Origin: Chthonomonadaceae bacterium
GTDB lineage: Bacteria > Armatimonadota > Chthonomonadetes > Chthonomonadales > Chthonomonadaceae
Assembly: GCA_027450145.1 (NCBI GenBank)
Contig: DAIDKH010000037.1
Coordinates: 1-42,853 of the forward strand
DNA length: 42,853 nt
Reading direction: 5' to 3'
A program made the position numbers and the translations under genes. Of this stretch, positions 8,279-16,632 are shown one piece after another. How positions within the stretch are numbered: the stretch's first letter is position 1; each line of letters opens with the position of its first letter. The notes under the pieces were generated by a model. The model worked only from the letters and a program-made list of their open reading frames with translations, did no database searches and was not told the DNA's origin.

Positions 8279-10648
8279 GTGGAGCGTCATCTTTATGCAA
8301 TATCAGCTCTGGAGAGTGGCAATGCTAAAGCGCGTATTGGAGCTGCGAGATCTCTTGGAGAATCCGGTGACAAGGCATCAGTCGGGCCTCTGTTAAGGCA
8401 CCTCAACGATCGTGATGTCAATGTGCGGTACTCCATAATAGAGGCACTCGGGAAATTGCAGGATGCACGCAGTGTCGAACCACTTACGAGAGCCCTCGCC
8501 GATCCTTATCCGGGCATTCGCGCGAGGATCGTAATGTCTCTCGCTGACATAGGTGACGCGAACTGTGTTCGAGCTATTGTTGCCCAACTTGAAGACAGCG
8601 ACGAGGTCGTGATCGAGGCGTGCATTAATGAGTTGGGAAATCTGGGCGATCCCAGGGTCATTGATGCTCTCGTACCAATTTTGCACACTGGAGTAGTAAG
8701 TCTGCAGGTCGCAGCTTGTGTAGCACTTGGAAACCTTCGGGACACTAAAGGTATACCAGCATTGGTACGAGCTCTAAACCAGCCCAGCCCATCAGTTCGC
8801 GTGGCAGCCGCACAGGCATTGGGTAAAATCGGGAGTCCTGAAGCGTTAGGTTCATTGTTGCAGCTTCTCGGTTGGCCCGCTGAGGAGACCCGTGATATCG
8901 ATCCAGTTGTTCAAGGCGCGGCAGCTGTCGCACTGGGTAGGCTACAGTTACCGCAAGCATGTGATGCCTTGATTGCTTGCACGCTGAGCCAGGTTGACTA
9001 TGTAAGGCACTGTGGCTGTGTGGGACTTGGCAACCTTCGGCGTGAGAGTGGTTTAGACCATCTCCGACGCGCAATGCAGGACAGCCTTCCCTTCGTCCAG
9101 CTTGGCGCGGCAATTGGCCTTGCGTTCATGGGGCAACTTAGCGATCCTACCATTTTAGTATATGCGTTTCACAACACCGGTGAATTCGAGATGGTCAACA
9201 TTCTGCGCGGTATGGCCCATATAAATCCGATAGCACTGCGATCACTTGCAAATAGCATCGGCCCTCAGTTTCCCGTCGATGTACGAAATGCGGCCATTGA
9301 GGCAATTGCATTTCGATGCGATCTGGCAGATTTCGACTACCTCTATTCGCGTTTATTCGACCCAAATTGGCGTGTTCGAATGACTGCATTACGCGGTATC
9401 GCTCAACTTAGAGCCCCTGAGTCCAGTCAGTGCGTTATAGATGCGACATGGATGCTTTTGCCTTCAGCACGAGCAATGGCTGCCCGTTCAATTGGCGAGT
9501 TTGGATTTGTTGCAGGATCGGGCCGCCTAATTGAGCTCTTGAGCGATGCCGACGAAATTGTCCGAGAAAATAGTGCGCGTGCACTTGGCCGGCTACGGTT
9601 GACTTCTACCGTCAGCGCATTACACCAATGCCTCAGTGATCAGGTGAGCTCCGTTCGCTCCGCGGTAGTCACCGCGATCGGTGCTATTGGCCTAAAGAGT
9701 AGTCGCGCGGCTATCTTGCCCTTGTTGCGGGATGCAGATAATGAGGTGCGTTGCAACACGGTTATTGCGTTGGGTAACCTAGGGGACGATGAACTAATTA
9801 ATCAATTAGAGGCGCTCACCCATAGTCCCGATACGGATCTAAGATGCAGGGCCATTAAGGCTATCGGCCGCACTAGGAATATAGCGCACAGAGATATAAT
9901 TGCGAAGTATGTTGACGACCCAATTCCTGAAGTGCGTAATGCAACATTAATTGGTTTGGGTAGATTAGGTGACCGCAGTGTGTTAGATCGGCTACTCGAT
10001 TTGCTTGCCGACGACGAAATCAACCAACGCAGGGATGCTATCGAGTGTTTGGGATGTATCGGTGACGCGGTTGCGTCGCCCATACTCAACCATGCGCTTA
10101 GCGATTCCGATGTCCAGGTTCGTTGCTACGCAGCGTGGGGACTAGGAAGAATCGGGCTTTCAGAAAATATTTATCCACTCGAACATGCTTTATACGACGG
10201 CGATCCAAATGTTAGGTCGACGGCAGCTACTGCTTTGGGCCGGATAGGTGGACCGAAAGTCGTTGAAATACTTGCAAAGTTATTGTTCGATCCCGATCCC
10301 CTGATCCGGCATGTTGCCGCCGATGGACTTGGTGTCGCGAACGATCGCAATGCTGTAGAGCACCTTAAGGCAGCCTTGCGAGATAACGATAGACGAGTAC
10401 AGTTCGCTGCCGCAGTATCCCTTGCGCATTATAGTGATGGCTCTAGTATTCCACTGCTAATGGAAGGTATGACATCTCCGCTACCAGCAACTAGGGCGGC
10501 ATCCGCGTCCGCGTTAAAGGGCTTGGCCCATGGTGCTGCGCAGATCGAAGTCCTAAAGGCAATTGCCTTGCTAAATGAGCAAAATCGTGCGGCTGTGGCG
10601 AATGTGCTCGAGCTGAAAATTGACCAACCGACGTCGAATGAACTCTGA
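8279..10648 (+). CDS. Long HEAT-repeat (PBS-lyase type) protein
   Basis: 789 residues made almost wholly of about 31-residue HEAT-like repeats with the recurring pattern VR..AA.ALG.(L/I)(G/R)D...I..L...L.D. I estimate more than 20 units, some degenerate in the middle (about residues 270-400). There is no signal peptide or membrane segment, so it is likely a cytoplasmic protein-binding scaffold. GTG start; AAGGA lies about 13 bases upstream, which is long, so the exact start is uncertain. HEAT proteins of this type include phycobilin lyases, but no lyase context exists here and none is claimed. A shorter HEAT gene follows on the same strand. Confidence 0.85.
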   Translation: MERHLYAISALESGNAKARIGAARSLGESGDKASVGPLLRHLNDRDVNVRYSIIEALGKLQDARSVEPLTRALADPYPGIRARIVMSLADIGDANCVRAIVAQLEDSDEVVIEACINELGNLGDPRVIDALVPILHTGVVSLQVAACVALGNLRDTKGIPALVRALNQPSPSVRVAAAQALGKIGSPEALGSLLQLLGWPAEETRDIDPVVQGAAAVALGRLQLPQACDALIACTLSQVDYVRHCGCVGLGNLRRESGLDHLRRAMQDSLPFVQLGAAIGLAFMGQLSDPTILVYAFHNTGEFEMVNILRGMAHINPIALRSLANSIGPQFPVDVRNAAIEAIAFRCDLADFDYLYSRLFDPNWRVRMTALRGIAQLRAPESSQCVIDATWMLLPSARAMAARSIGEFGFVAGSGRLIELLSDADEIVRENSARALGRLRLTSTVSALHQCLSDQVSSVRSAVVTAIGAIGLKSSRAAILPLLRDADNEVRCNTVIALGNLGDDELINQLEALTHSPDTDLRCRAIKAIGRTRNIAHRDIIAKYVDDPIPEVRNATLIGLGRLGDRSVLDRLLDLLADDEINQRRDAIECLGCIGDAVASPILNHALSDSDVQVRCYAAWGLGRIGLSENIYPLEHALYDGDPNVRSTAATALGRIGGPKVVEILAKLLFDPDPLIRHVAADGLGVANDRNAVEHLKAALRDNDRRVQFAAAVSLAHYSDGSSIPLLMEGMTSPLPATRAASASALKGLAHGAAQIEVLKAIALLNEQNRAAVANVLELKIDQPTSNEL

Positions 10649-10844
10649 TAATTGACAATTACGGGTGGGCCACCATACCATCAGGCTATGGTTACTGTTT
10701 TAGTGAATAGTGCGTGTAAGTTCGCCGTTCTACCCTTGGCACTTAACCTCCTGGGTCCTGATCCATGTGCATTGGATCTTGCATTCAAGCCGTCAGAACA
10801 CACTCTAAACCCGGTGACCCACTTCTGCGTAAATACCAACAGGA

Positions 10845-11351
10845 GTGATAGCCAGGTTACGCTTATCTGTTTCGTCAAACATTGTCCGGCTAGGGGTAAT
10901 AGAAGCGAGCAGCTCCCCGATTCCACAAATACGTGCGCGCGCATTACAAATAATGGGCTCTTCCGAGGGTGATGTTTTTGTGCACATACTCATCAATAGT
11001 ATCCACGACAAGGATTTAGGCGTGCAAATTGCCGCTGTAACGAGCTTGGGAAACATGCGCGGAGACAATGTCGTGCAAGCGCTTAGGCTGGCCATGAGTT
11101 TAGATGAAGTTGCCTTGATTGGTGCAGCCGCTGCGTCCTTAGTACGGTACGCGGGTCCAAAAGCAGAGGCGGTTTTAATTGACAATCTGCAGTCACCGAG
11201 CAGTGTGCGGATATTAGCAGCTGCCGCGGCATTAGGTGAGATGAGATCTAAGCGAGCGGTCGAACCGCTGCGCCAGTGCAGCAATCATCCAGACGAGCTT
11301 GTAAGGGTGGCTGTTACTGCTGTACTTGAGGAGCTCTTGAGCACACCGTAG
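10845..11351 (+). CDS. Small HEAT-repeat protein, start uncertain
   Basis: 168 residues of about four HEAT-like units (IRARALQIMG, VQIAAVTSLGNM, VRILAAAAALGEM, VRVAVTAVLEEL). The frame opens after a TAA at 10830 and the only early start is GTG at 10845, whose upstream AGGA abuts it directly, so initiation looks poor. The next ATG (10953) would cut off part of the first repeat. The 196 bases between this and the long HEAT gene show no HEAT-like sequence in any frame. It may be a separately expressed partner of the long protein or the remnant of a longer gene. Confidence 0.55.
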   Translation: MIARLRLSVSSNIVRLGVIEASSSPIPQIRARALQIMGSSEGDVFVHILINSIHDKDLGVQIAAVTSLGNMRGDNVVQALRLAMSLDEVALIGAAAASLVRYAGPKAEAVLIDNLQSPSSVRILAAAAALGEMRSKRAVEPLRQCSNHPDELVRVAVTAVLEELLSTP

Positions 11352-11388
11352 AGATCGCTAACCTGCTCATAAATTGTGACAAAGAGCC

Positions 11389-12477
11389 TTAACCTACGCT
11401 CTTCTGGAACCGTAATGTGGACGCAGTGATGAGTATGAGCGTGATTACCAGTAGGCTGTAAAGGTGCGGTAGAATGTCCGGCAGGGTTGCGCCGCGTACG
11501 ACTATACCGCGACATATACTGATAAAATGGGTAACCGGGAGGACGTCGGAGACAATGTACAGAGGACCAGGAAGTGTCTCTCTCGGCACAATGTAGCCTG
11601 ATAGCAGTATGGAGGGCATGGTGGTAAGCATAGTCATTTGCATGGCTTGAGCCTGGTTTTGAGCCACTGTACTTATGAATAAGCCTAGCGAGAGTGCTGC
11701 AAGAACGAATGGTACCGCCAGAATCATCAGCATCACAAGGCTGCCGGCGACACTCACGTTAAAGATCAGCCATCCCATAAAAAGTATGGCGCCCATTTCC
11801 GTCATACCCAGCAATAGGTAGGGGGTCACCTTGCCGAGCATGAGACCTAGCCGACCAACCGGACTTACCATCAGTTGCTCCAGCGTTCCTTGCTCGCGCT
11901 CTCGCACCAAACTGAAACTCGTGAGTGACACAGTGGTTAGTTGCAATAGCACGCACACTAGCCCTGGTATCGTGAATATCTGGGTCCGTGCCTCTGGATT
12001 GAATAGTACATTGAATCGTGCATCCACCGTACCAGGTCGCGTCGTGTTGGGTCTAGTTAGAAACGCGTTGCTGGCCGCTGCAGAAATCTGGCTGTCGGAT
12101 CCGTCCTCCAGAACTTTGACCGTTGGAGGATTGGCGGTGTTATAACGCTGCGCAAAATCTGGCGGAATGATAATTGCTACCTGCACGGTGTTTCTTCTAA
12201 GGGCCTCCTCAGCTTGATGGGGAGTGGCCAGGCTACCGACAATATCAATATATTGAGTATTCTCCAGTTGATGAAGATAATTCAGACTTGCAGGGGAACC
12301 ATCCATGTTAACAACCGCGGCCGGTACATGTTTTACGTTAAAATCGATCGCATAGCCGAACAGAATCAGCTGGAGCAGCGGAACAATTAGGGCGAAGACC
12401 AGTGTTGTAGAATCACGTTGTATATGAAGCCATTCCTTTGCGACTATACTTCGAAAGCCGTATAATGCGCTTTTCAT
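11389..12477 (-). CDS. ABC-2 type transporter permease
   Basis: 362 residues in the YbhR/YbhS-like ABC-2 permease family. There is one N-terminal membrane helix (about 26-45), a large extracytoplasmic domain (about 50-175) and five further helices in the C-terminal half. The family hallmark REREQGTLEQLMVSP (about 210-224) is present. The ATG overlaps the stop of the ATPase gene by four bases (ATGA), indicating translational coupling. With the ATPase and the fusion protein it should form an exporter, by family precedent for drugs or other hydrophobic compounds. The substrate is unknown. Only one permease gene is present, so it probably homodimerises. Confidence 0.9.
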   Translation of the reverse strand: MKSALYGFRSIVAKEWLHIQRDSTTLVFALIVPLLQLILFGYAIDFNVKHVPAAVVNMDGSPASLNYLHQLENTQYIDIVGSLATPHQAEEALRRNTVQVAIIIPPDFAQRYNTANPPTVKVLEDGSDSQISAAASNAFLTRPNTTRPGTVDARFNVLFNPEARTQIFTIPGLVCVLLQLTTVSLTSFSLVREREQGTLEQLMVSPVGRLGLMLGKVTPYLLLGMTEMGAILFMGWLIFNVSVAGSLVMLMILAVPFVLAALSLGLFISTVAQNQAQAMQMTMLTTMPSILLSGYIVPRETLPGPLYIVSDVLPVTHFISICRGIVVRGATLPDILPHLYSLLVITLILITASTLRFQKSVG

Positions 12478-13412
12478 TTATTCGCAAGGCTCCTTGTTAA
12501 AGTCACGAACACATCTTCCAGAGACGGCTCCATTGGACGGACCGATGCATCTGGCATACCCCCGCGGTGCAGTGTGTTTACTACCGCGCTATCTTCAATA
12601 TTCATCGGCATCAGAATATGAATTTCCGCTTCAACCAGGGTGGCGTCGAGTGCAAACTCCTGACGTTTGAGAAGAGAAAGCGCCTGCGCAGGGTGTGAGG
12701 AGGCCACCGCAACGCGCTTGGTTCCGGTGGGGGTGACCTCTGGGAGGGCCTTAAGATCAGTGGGTGTACCGTGAACCATCAAACGCGAAAGGTAGATATA
12801 CGCGATCTCATTGCATCGTTCTGCCTCATCCATGTAATGAGTAGTCACAAAAAGTGTCTTTCCTTGGCCGGCTAAATCAAACAGTAGGTCCCACAACTCA
12901 CGTCGTGCAACAGGATCGATTCCTGCCGTCGGCTCATCAAGGAACACGAGCTCAGGTTCGTGAATGAGTGCAGCTGCGAGCGCAAGTCTCTGCTTCCAAC
13001 CACCCGACAGTTGCCCGCTTCTTCGTTGTAGATAATTGCCAAGGCCCACCAACTCAATAACCTCGTTGCGTCGCTGACTTAAACGCTGCCCTTTAAGTCC
13101 GTAGATGCCTCCAAAGAAGTTGAGATTTTCCTCTACCGTGAGATCGCGGTAAAGGCTAAATGCCTGGTTCAGATATCCTATGGTGCGCTTGATCTCTTCA
13201 GGCTGCCGTATTATATCGAACCCATTCACGTTTGCAGTTCCGGATGTTGGCTCCAGCAGCCCGCACAGCATCCGTATACAGGTCGTCTTGCCGCTACCGT
13301 TGGGGCCAAGGAAACCGAAAATGGTTCCTTTGGGAACATTAAAACTCACATTATCAACGGCCGTGAATTCGCCGAAGCGACGCGTTAGGTTCTTTATTTC
13401 TATAGCGAGCAT
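12474..13412 (-). CDS. ABC transporter ATP-binding protein
   Basis: 312 residues. Walker A GPNGSGKT (K42), signature LSGGWKQR, Walker B LVFLDEPTAGID and the H-loop (TTHYMDEAE) are all present, so it should be active. The C-terminal 90 residues form the regulatory tail typical of drug-exporter ATPases. The signature has W in place of the usual Q in LSGGQ, which is common in YbhF/DrrA-like proteins. I chose the ATG at 13412 because family members begin close to the first strand; a TTG six codons earlier (13430) with AGG upstream is the alternative. It lies between the fusion protein and the permease in one operon. Confidence 0.9.
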   Translation of the reverse strand: MLAIEIKNLTRRFGEFTAVDNVSFNVPKGTIFGFLGPNGSGKTTCIRMLCGLLEPTSGTANVNGFDIIRQPEEIKRTIGYLNQAFSLYRDLTVEENLNFFGGIYGLKGQRLSQRRNEVIELVGLGNYLQRRSGQLSGGWKQRLALAAALIHEPELVFLDEPTAGIDPVARRELWDLLFDLAGQGKTLFVTTHYMDEAERCNEIAYIYLSRLMVHGTPTDLKALPEVTPTGTKRVAVASSHPAQALSLLKRQEFALDATLVEAEIHILMPMNIEDSAVVNTLHRGGMPDASVRPMEPSLEDVFVTLTRSLANK

Positions 13413-13435
13413 GGCACGTGAGGTCCTCAATTTGC

Positions 13436-14893
13436 CTAGGGGGTGAGTTTGCCTATTTTTAAAACCGTGGCGTACAACCCTGGCTTAATATCCAAATTTG
13501 GCTTCGCCAAGCGCAGCTTTACGGCGAATACCTGTTTGCCGCGGTCTTCGGGCGTTTGCAAGTTAGCGGGTGTGAATTCGCCTTGCGATGCAATGCTCTC
13601 TACCAGTGCTTCAATTCGGCCGTGGATACCATCTACACGGAGTTCTGCCGTGTTTCCAACATTGACCAGAGCCAGGTCTCGCTCAGGAACGTATACTTTC
13701 AGCCAAATGTCTTGAGGAGTATCGAGCCTGAGCAGTGAGGTTCCAGACTGAACGAGGTCTCCAATTGCCACAGGAATATTATCCACAACGCCATTGGTGG
13801 GCGCGCGCACTATTTGCTCTCTCAAGGCAATCTCTGAGCTTCGCGCCTGCGCGTTCGCCGCCACTTCTAGAGCGCGACTCTGTGCGATTTCCTCGTGTCG
13901 GCTGCCTGCCTGCAATTTTGCCAGGAGTGCCCTCTGCTGCTGAAGTTGAGCGGTTGCCTCGGCTATTTGTTGCGGTCGACTTCCATGTTCAAGCTCGATT
14001 AGAGCCTCACGTGCTTGTTCGCTCGCTGCTTTATCAGCCCAAATCTGCTCCGGTCGCGTTCCTGCCATTATCAGGTCGAGTGCGGCTTTTGCGTTTTCGT
14101 AAGCCGCTTGAGCCTGGGCGATCTGCTCCTTTGTTGAACCTTTCTGTGTGCGGGTCATTGCCTCCTGCATCTGTATAGCATTCTCCTGTGCCGTTTGGTA
14201 CGTGGCTACCGACTGGTCGTACTGTTGTCGGCTGATGGCATCTTGTTGATACAGTTCCAGATACCGATGCATGTCCTGCTGCGCTAGTTGCGCTTGTGCC
14301 GCTGCGGCTCTGTACCTTGCTGTAGCCTCTGCTCGTTCCTCCTGTGTTGGCCCGCGAAGTACCTGTTTGAGGGCCTCTTGAGCCTGCTTGGCTGCTGCTT
14401 TTGCCTGTTCGATCTGTTGCGGCCGTGGGCCATTGATATCCATTTGATACAGTGCGTTAGCCTGCCGGAGCTTTGCACGCGCCTGAGCGATATCCTCATG
14501 GCGAGGACCGGCGAGAATGAGTTCGAGGTTCGCCTGGGCGGCCTTTACGGCCGCGGCCTGTGCGGCAATGTCCTGGCGCCTTGGCCCATGGAGTGTCTCA
14601 AGGTAAGCCGCTTCAGCCTGCTTTGCTTGAGCCTGTAGCGCCAAAGTCTGTTGGGCTTGGGGTGAGGCGTCTAGAAGGATGAGGGGTTGTCCCTGATGCA
14701 CCGCGTCACCTTCGTTAGCCAAAATTCTGCTAATTCGTCCACCGATGCGAGAGGATACGTTGGCTGGGGTAGATTGAAAAAAGCCAGAAAGGGAGCTTCG
14801 CTCCTTTATTCTCTGGAGGTTAATGTACCAGCCGCCTAATCCCACGGTAAGAATTAGCAAGAGTATAACGATGCCGGGAAGTCTCTTTTTCAT
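13436..14893 (-). CDS. HlyD/YbhG-type membrane fusion protein with 26-residue repeats
   Basis: 485 residues: N-terminal membrane anchor (about 7-24), a lipoyl/beta-barrel half (VSSRIGGRISRIL...GDAVHQGQPL), a very long alpha-hairpin (about 80-370), and the returning half (IVRAPTNGVVDNI) plus barrel domain. The hairpin contains exact 26-residue repeats headed by G-(P/S/T)-R/T-x-x-(Q/E)-x-I: four on the way out (102, 128, 154, 180) and four on the way back (251, 277, 303, 329), separated by a 45-residue tip. It should link the inner-membrane ABC exporter to the outer envelope. It is the first gene of the operon, and a TetR operator-like dyad lies 29 bases upstream. Confidence 0.92.
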   Translation of the reverse strand: MKKRLPGIVILLLILTVGLGGWYINLQRIKERSSLSGFFQSTPANVSSRIGGRISRILANEGDAVHQGQPLILLDASPQAQQTLALQAQAKQAEAAYLETLHGPRRQDIAAQAAAVKAAQANLELILAGPRHEDIAQARAKLRQANALYQMDINGPRPQQIEQAKAAAKQAQEALKQVLRGPTQEERAEATARYRAAAAQAQLAQQDMHRYLELYQQDAISRQQYDQSVATYQTAQENAIQMQEAMTRTQKGSTKEQIAQAQAAYENAKAALDLIMAGTRPEQIWADKAASEQAREALIELEHGSRPQQIAEATAQLQQQRALLAKLQAGSRHEEIAQSRALEVAANAQARSSEIALREQIVRAPTNGVVDNIPVAIGDLVQSGTSLLRLDTPQDIWLKVYVPERDLALVNVGNTAELRVDGIHGRIEALVESIASQGEFTPANLQTPEDRGKQVFAVKLRLAKPNLDIKPGLYATVLKIGKLTP

Positions 14894-14921
14894 CTCGACG
14901 CCTCAGGAGCCTCCTGGTTGA

Positions 14922-14937
14922 TTGTATGGTCAGTCAA
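14922..14937. promoter_or_regulatory. Probable TetR operator upstream of the efflux operon
   Basis: A 16-bp dyad of form TTG-N2-TG-N2-CA-N2-CAA lies between the tetR stop and the start of the fusion-protein gene. The surrounding 21 bases (14918-14938) match the site in front of tetR (15597-15617) at 17 of 21 positions. The position suits repression of an internal promoter for the efflux genes. Confidence 0.6.
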
Positions 14938-14963
14938 TCCTCGGCGCGTTTGAATTGGTGTTT

Positions 14964-15581
14964 TCATTGCGCAGCAATACCTTCCAGAAAGACACTAATG
15001 ACACTGTCTACTATGGTCTCACTGGAAACTATGGGATTTTCCGGAATCTTGAGAAGGTGACGGGAGAACATATAGGTCATAAGTGGCCCGATGAAACAAC
15101 GAGCCGCAATGTTAGGATCTTGTCTTCGAAGTTCTCCCTTGTCCATCTTGTTACTCAAAAAACCTGCGACGAGACCAAGCATCCGCATCGGTCCGATCTG
15201 GGCTATGAGGTGAGCAACTTCCTCGGAAACAACCGCCTCTGCCACCAGCACTCTAAAACAGGCGCCGCAGCTGGGGTCATCAGCCATTGCCAGGTAACTG
15301 CTGGCAATTAGGCGCAGTCCATCACGAACAGGCATTGCGTGTAGAGCGTCTGTTGATCTAAGCTGCATGAGGGTGGGAGCAAAGTTTTCTAAAACTGCCT
15401 TTAAAACATCTTCCTTGTTTTCGAAGTAATGGTAAATGAGCCCCGGTGATTTTATGCCAGCCGCACGTGCGATGTCTCTGTTGGTTGCGCGTGTGAAACC
15501 ACGGTCTGCAAAGACGTGCAATGCTGCATCCAATATCTGTTGCCGGCGCACTTCTGGGGCGCTCACGTGCTCGTCTGCCAT
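14964..15581 (-). CDS. TetR/AcrR-family transcriptional regulator
   Basis: 205 residues. The N-terminal DNA-binding domain (about 10-57) has the TetR hallmark: ILDAALHVFADRGF, TRATNRDIARAAG and GLIYHYFENKEDV. The C-terminal ligand domain is variable, as usual. It lies upstream of and in line with the three-gene ABC efflux operon, and matching dyads precede both tetR and the operon. It probably represses both and is released by an exported compound; that is inference from arrangement and family behaviour. Confidence 0.92.
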   Translation of the reverse strand: MADEHVSAPEVRRQQILDAALHVFADRGFTRATNRDIARAAGIKSPGLIYHYFENKEDVLKAVLENFAPTLMQLRSTDALHAMPVRDGLRLIASSYLAMADDPSCGACFRVLVAEAVVSEEVAHLIAQIGPMRMLGLVAGFLSNKMDKGELRRQDPNIAARCFIGPLMTYMFSRHLLKIPENPIVSSETIVDSVISVFLEGIAAQ

Positions 15582-15600
15582 GTGTTTTCTCGCATGTTGA

Positions 15601-15616
15601 TTGATTGGTCAATTAA
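15601..15616. promoter_or_regulatory. Probable TetR operator upstream of tetR
   Basis: A dyad TTG-N2-TG-N2-CA-N2-TAA lies 20 bases upstream of the tetR start codon, one half-site base off perfect symmetry at the outer triplet. It is the sister of the site at 14922-14937, suggesting autoregulation. Confidence 0.6.
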
Positions 15617-15984
15617 TTATAACGACATTGATGACGATTGTCAACCTCGGATTCGTCAGCAGCCGGCTAACTGGCGTTCTGGATGTGCTTGGGAAGGCGA
15701 CTGCAATGCTCGCCGACCAAAGCGTGCTGCGTTCAATTGTCCGAACCGGTGTCCAATCCGCGAATCGGGTCCAAGCGTCGCGCTTTAGAAGTGCGCCGCT
15801 CTAAAGGCGAGCGACCAACCGTATGGTTCACTCCTTGCACATCTGCAGCATGTGAGTTACACGCTAAACATTCATCGCACACTTCCGTCCGTTGTGTGAA
15901 GCCACGTTTTAGTGACTTTTATGAAGCGTAATATGACTTGTACCCGACCGTTCCACGGGCGGTGCTAACCTTCGGTCGATACGG
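15617..15984. other. Intergenic stretch without supported gene
   Basis: Between tetR and the promoter of the ACT/aspartate kinase operon I see only short overlapping open frames without ribosome sites. No lysine riboswitch-like leader is recognised: the promoter at 15985-16014 leaves only about 50 bases of leader. Confidence 0.5.
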
Positions 15985-16014
15985 TTGACTTAGGTTATTT
16001 TCATATGTTATACT
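15985..16014 (+). promoter_or_regulatory. Sigma70-type promoter of the ACT-aspartate kinase operon
   Basis: TTGACT (15985-15990), an 18-base spacer and TATACT (16009-16014) form a near-consensus promoter about 57 bases upstream of the first start codon. An AGGAGG follows at 16044-16049, further from the ATG than usual. Confidence 0.65.
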
Positions 16015-16071
16015 CGGTAGTGAAATTTTGCACAAACTTTACTAGGAGGACAGCGAGGGCGCTCGAACTCT

Positions 16072-16632
16072 ATGAACAGGTTATCTGGAATTCAACAACG
16101 ACCGGAACGTGGATCGCGCGTCTCATTTGAACGTGCACGGGGAATTTACGCATTGCGCGTTACGCGCGATGTGGCGCATGCGAGAGTTCAATTGAGCGAC
16201 AATGACGATCGAATCAGCGCGACATCCTCCGTTCTTAACGTGCTGGCGAACGCAGATATCGCGATATTCCTCATTAAGCTTCACAAATCTGGAATTACCT
16301 TCGCGCTTGCAGGATCGGACCTGGGTCGAGCCGAAACGGAGCTTTCAAGACTGAATCTGGCAGTTACAACCCGCAGAGATTTAGCTGTTGTAGCGATCAT
16401 CGCCGGGTCTATGCGCGAGTTTTCCGGTATTATGACCGACATAAGCGACGCACTTTTAACCGCTGGAGCGACAATTTACGAAACCGGTGACTCGCACGAT
16501 TCTGTGCAATGCCTGATTGAAGAGGAACGACTCGACGACTCGATCTCGTGCCTACTCGAGACCTTCGACCTGCATGCAAGTGCTGTAAGCGAACGGCCAT
16601 TACACGCCAATTCCGAGGGAAGTAAATCGTGA
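16072..16632 (+). CDS. Free-standing tandem ACT-domain protein
   Basis: 186 residues with two ACT-like modules (about 25-100 and 102-165). The second (DLAVVAIIAGSMREFSGIM...) resembles the last ACT domain of the aspartate kinase encoded next (TVISVIASGHRAKSGVM). There is no catalytic domain. It overlaps the kinase gene by four bases (GTGA), so the two are translationally coupled, and it is likely a regulatory partner that binds an amino acid. This recalls kinases that have a separate small regulatory subunit, but here the kinase already carries its own ACT pair. A strong AGGAGG lies 22 bases upstream of the ATG, too far to be ideal; no closer in-frame start exists. Confidence 0.7.
   Translation: MNRLSGIQQRPERGSRVSFERARGIYALRVTRDVAHARVQLSDNDDRISATSSVLNVLANADIAIFLIKLHKSGITFALAGSDLGRAETELSRLNLAVTTRRDLAVVAIIAGSMREFSGIMTDISDALLTAGATIYETGDSHDSVQCLIEEERLDDSISCLLETFDLHASAVSERPLHANSEGSKS

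Noticed and set aside
10652-10972. 106-codon frame and a TTGACA at 10652
   Set aside because: The frame overlaps the small HEAT gene and has cysteine/proline-rich non-coding character; the TTGACA has only a poor -10 (TACCAT at 18-base spacing).
15612-16071. Possible lysine riboswitch before the aspartate kinase operon
   Set aside because: The promoter leaves about 50 bases of leader and no riboswitch-like core was recognised.
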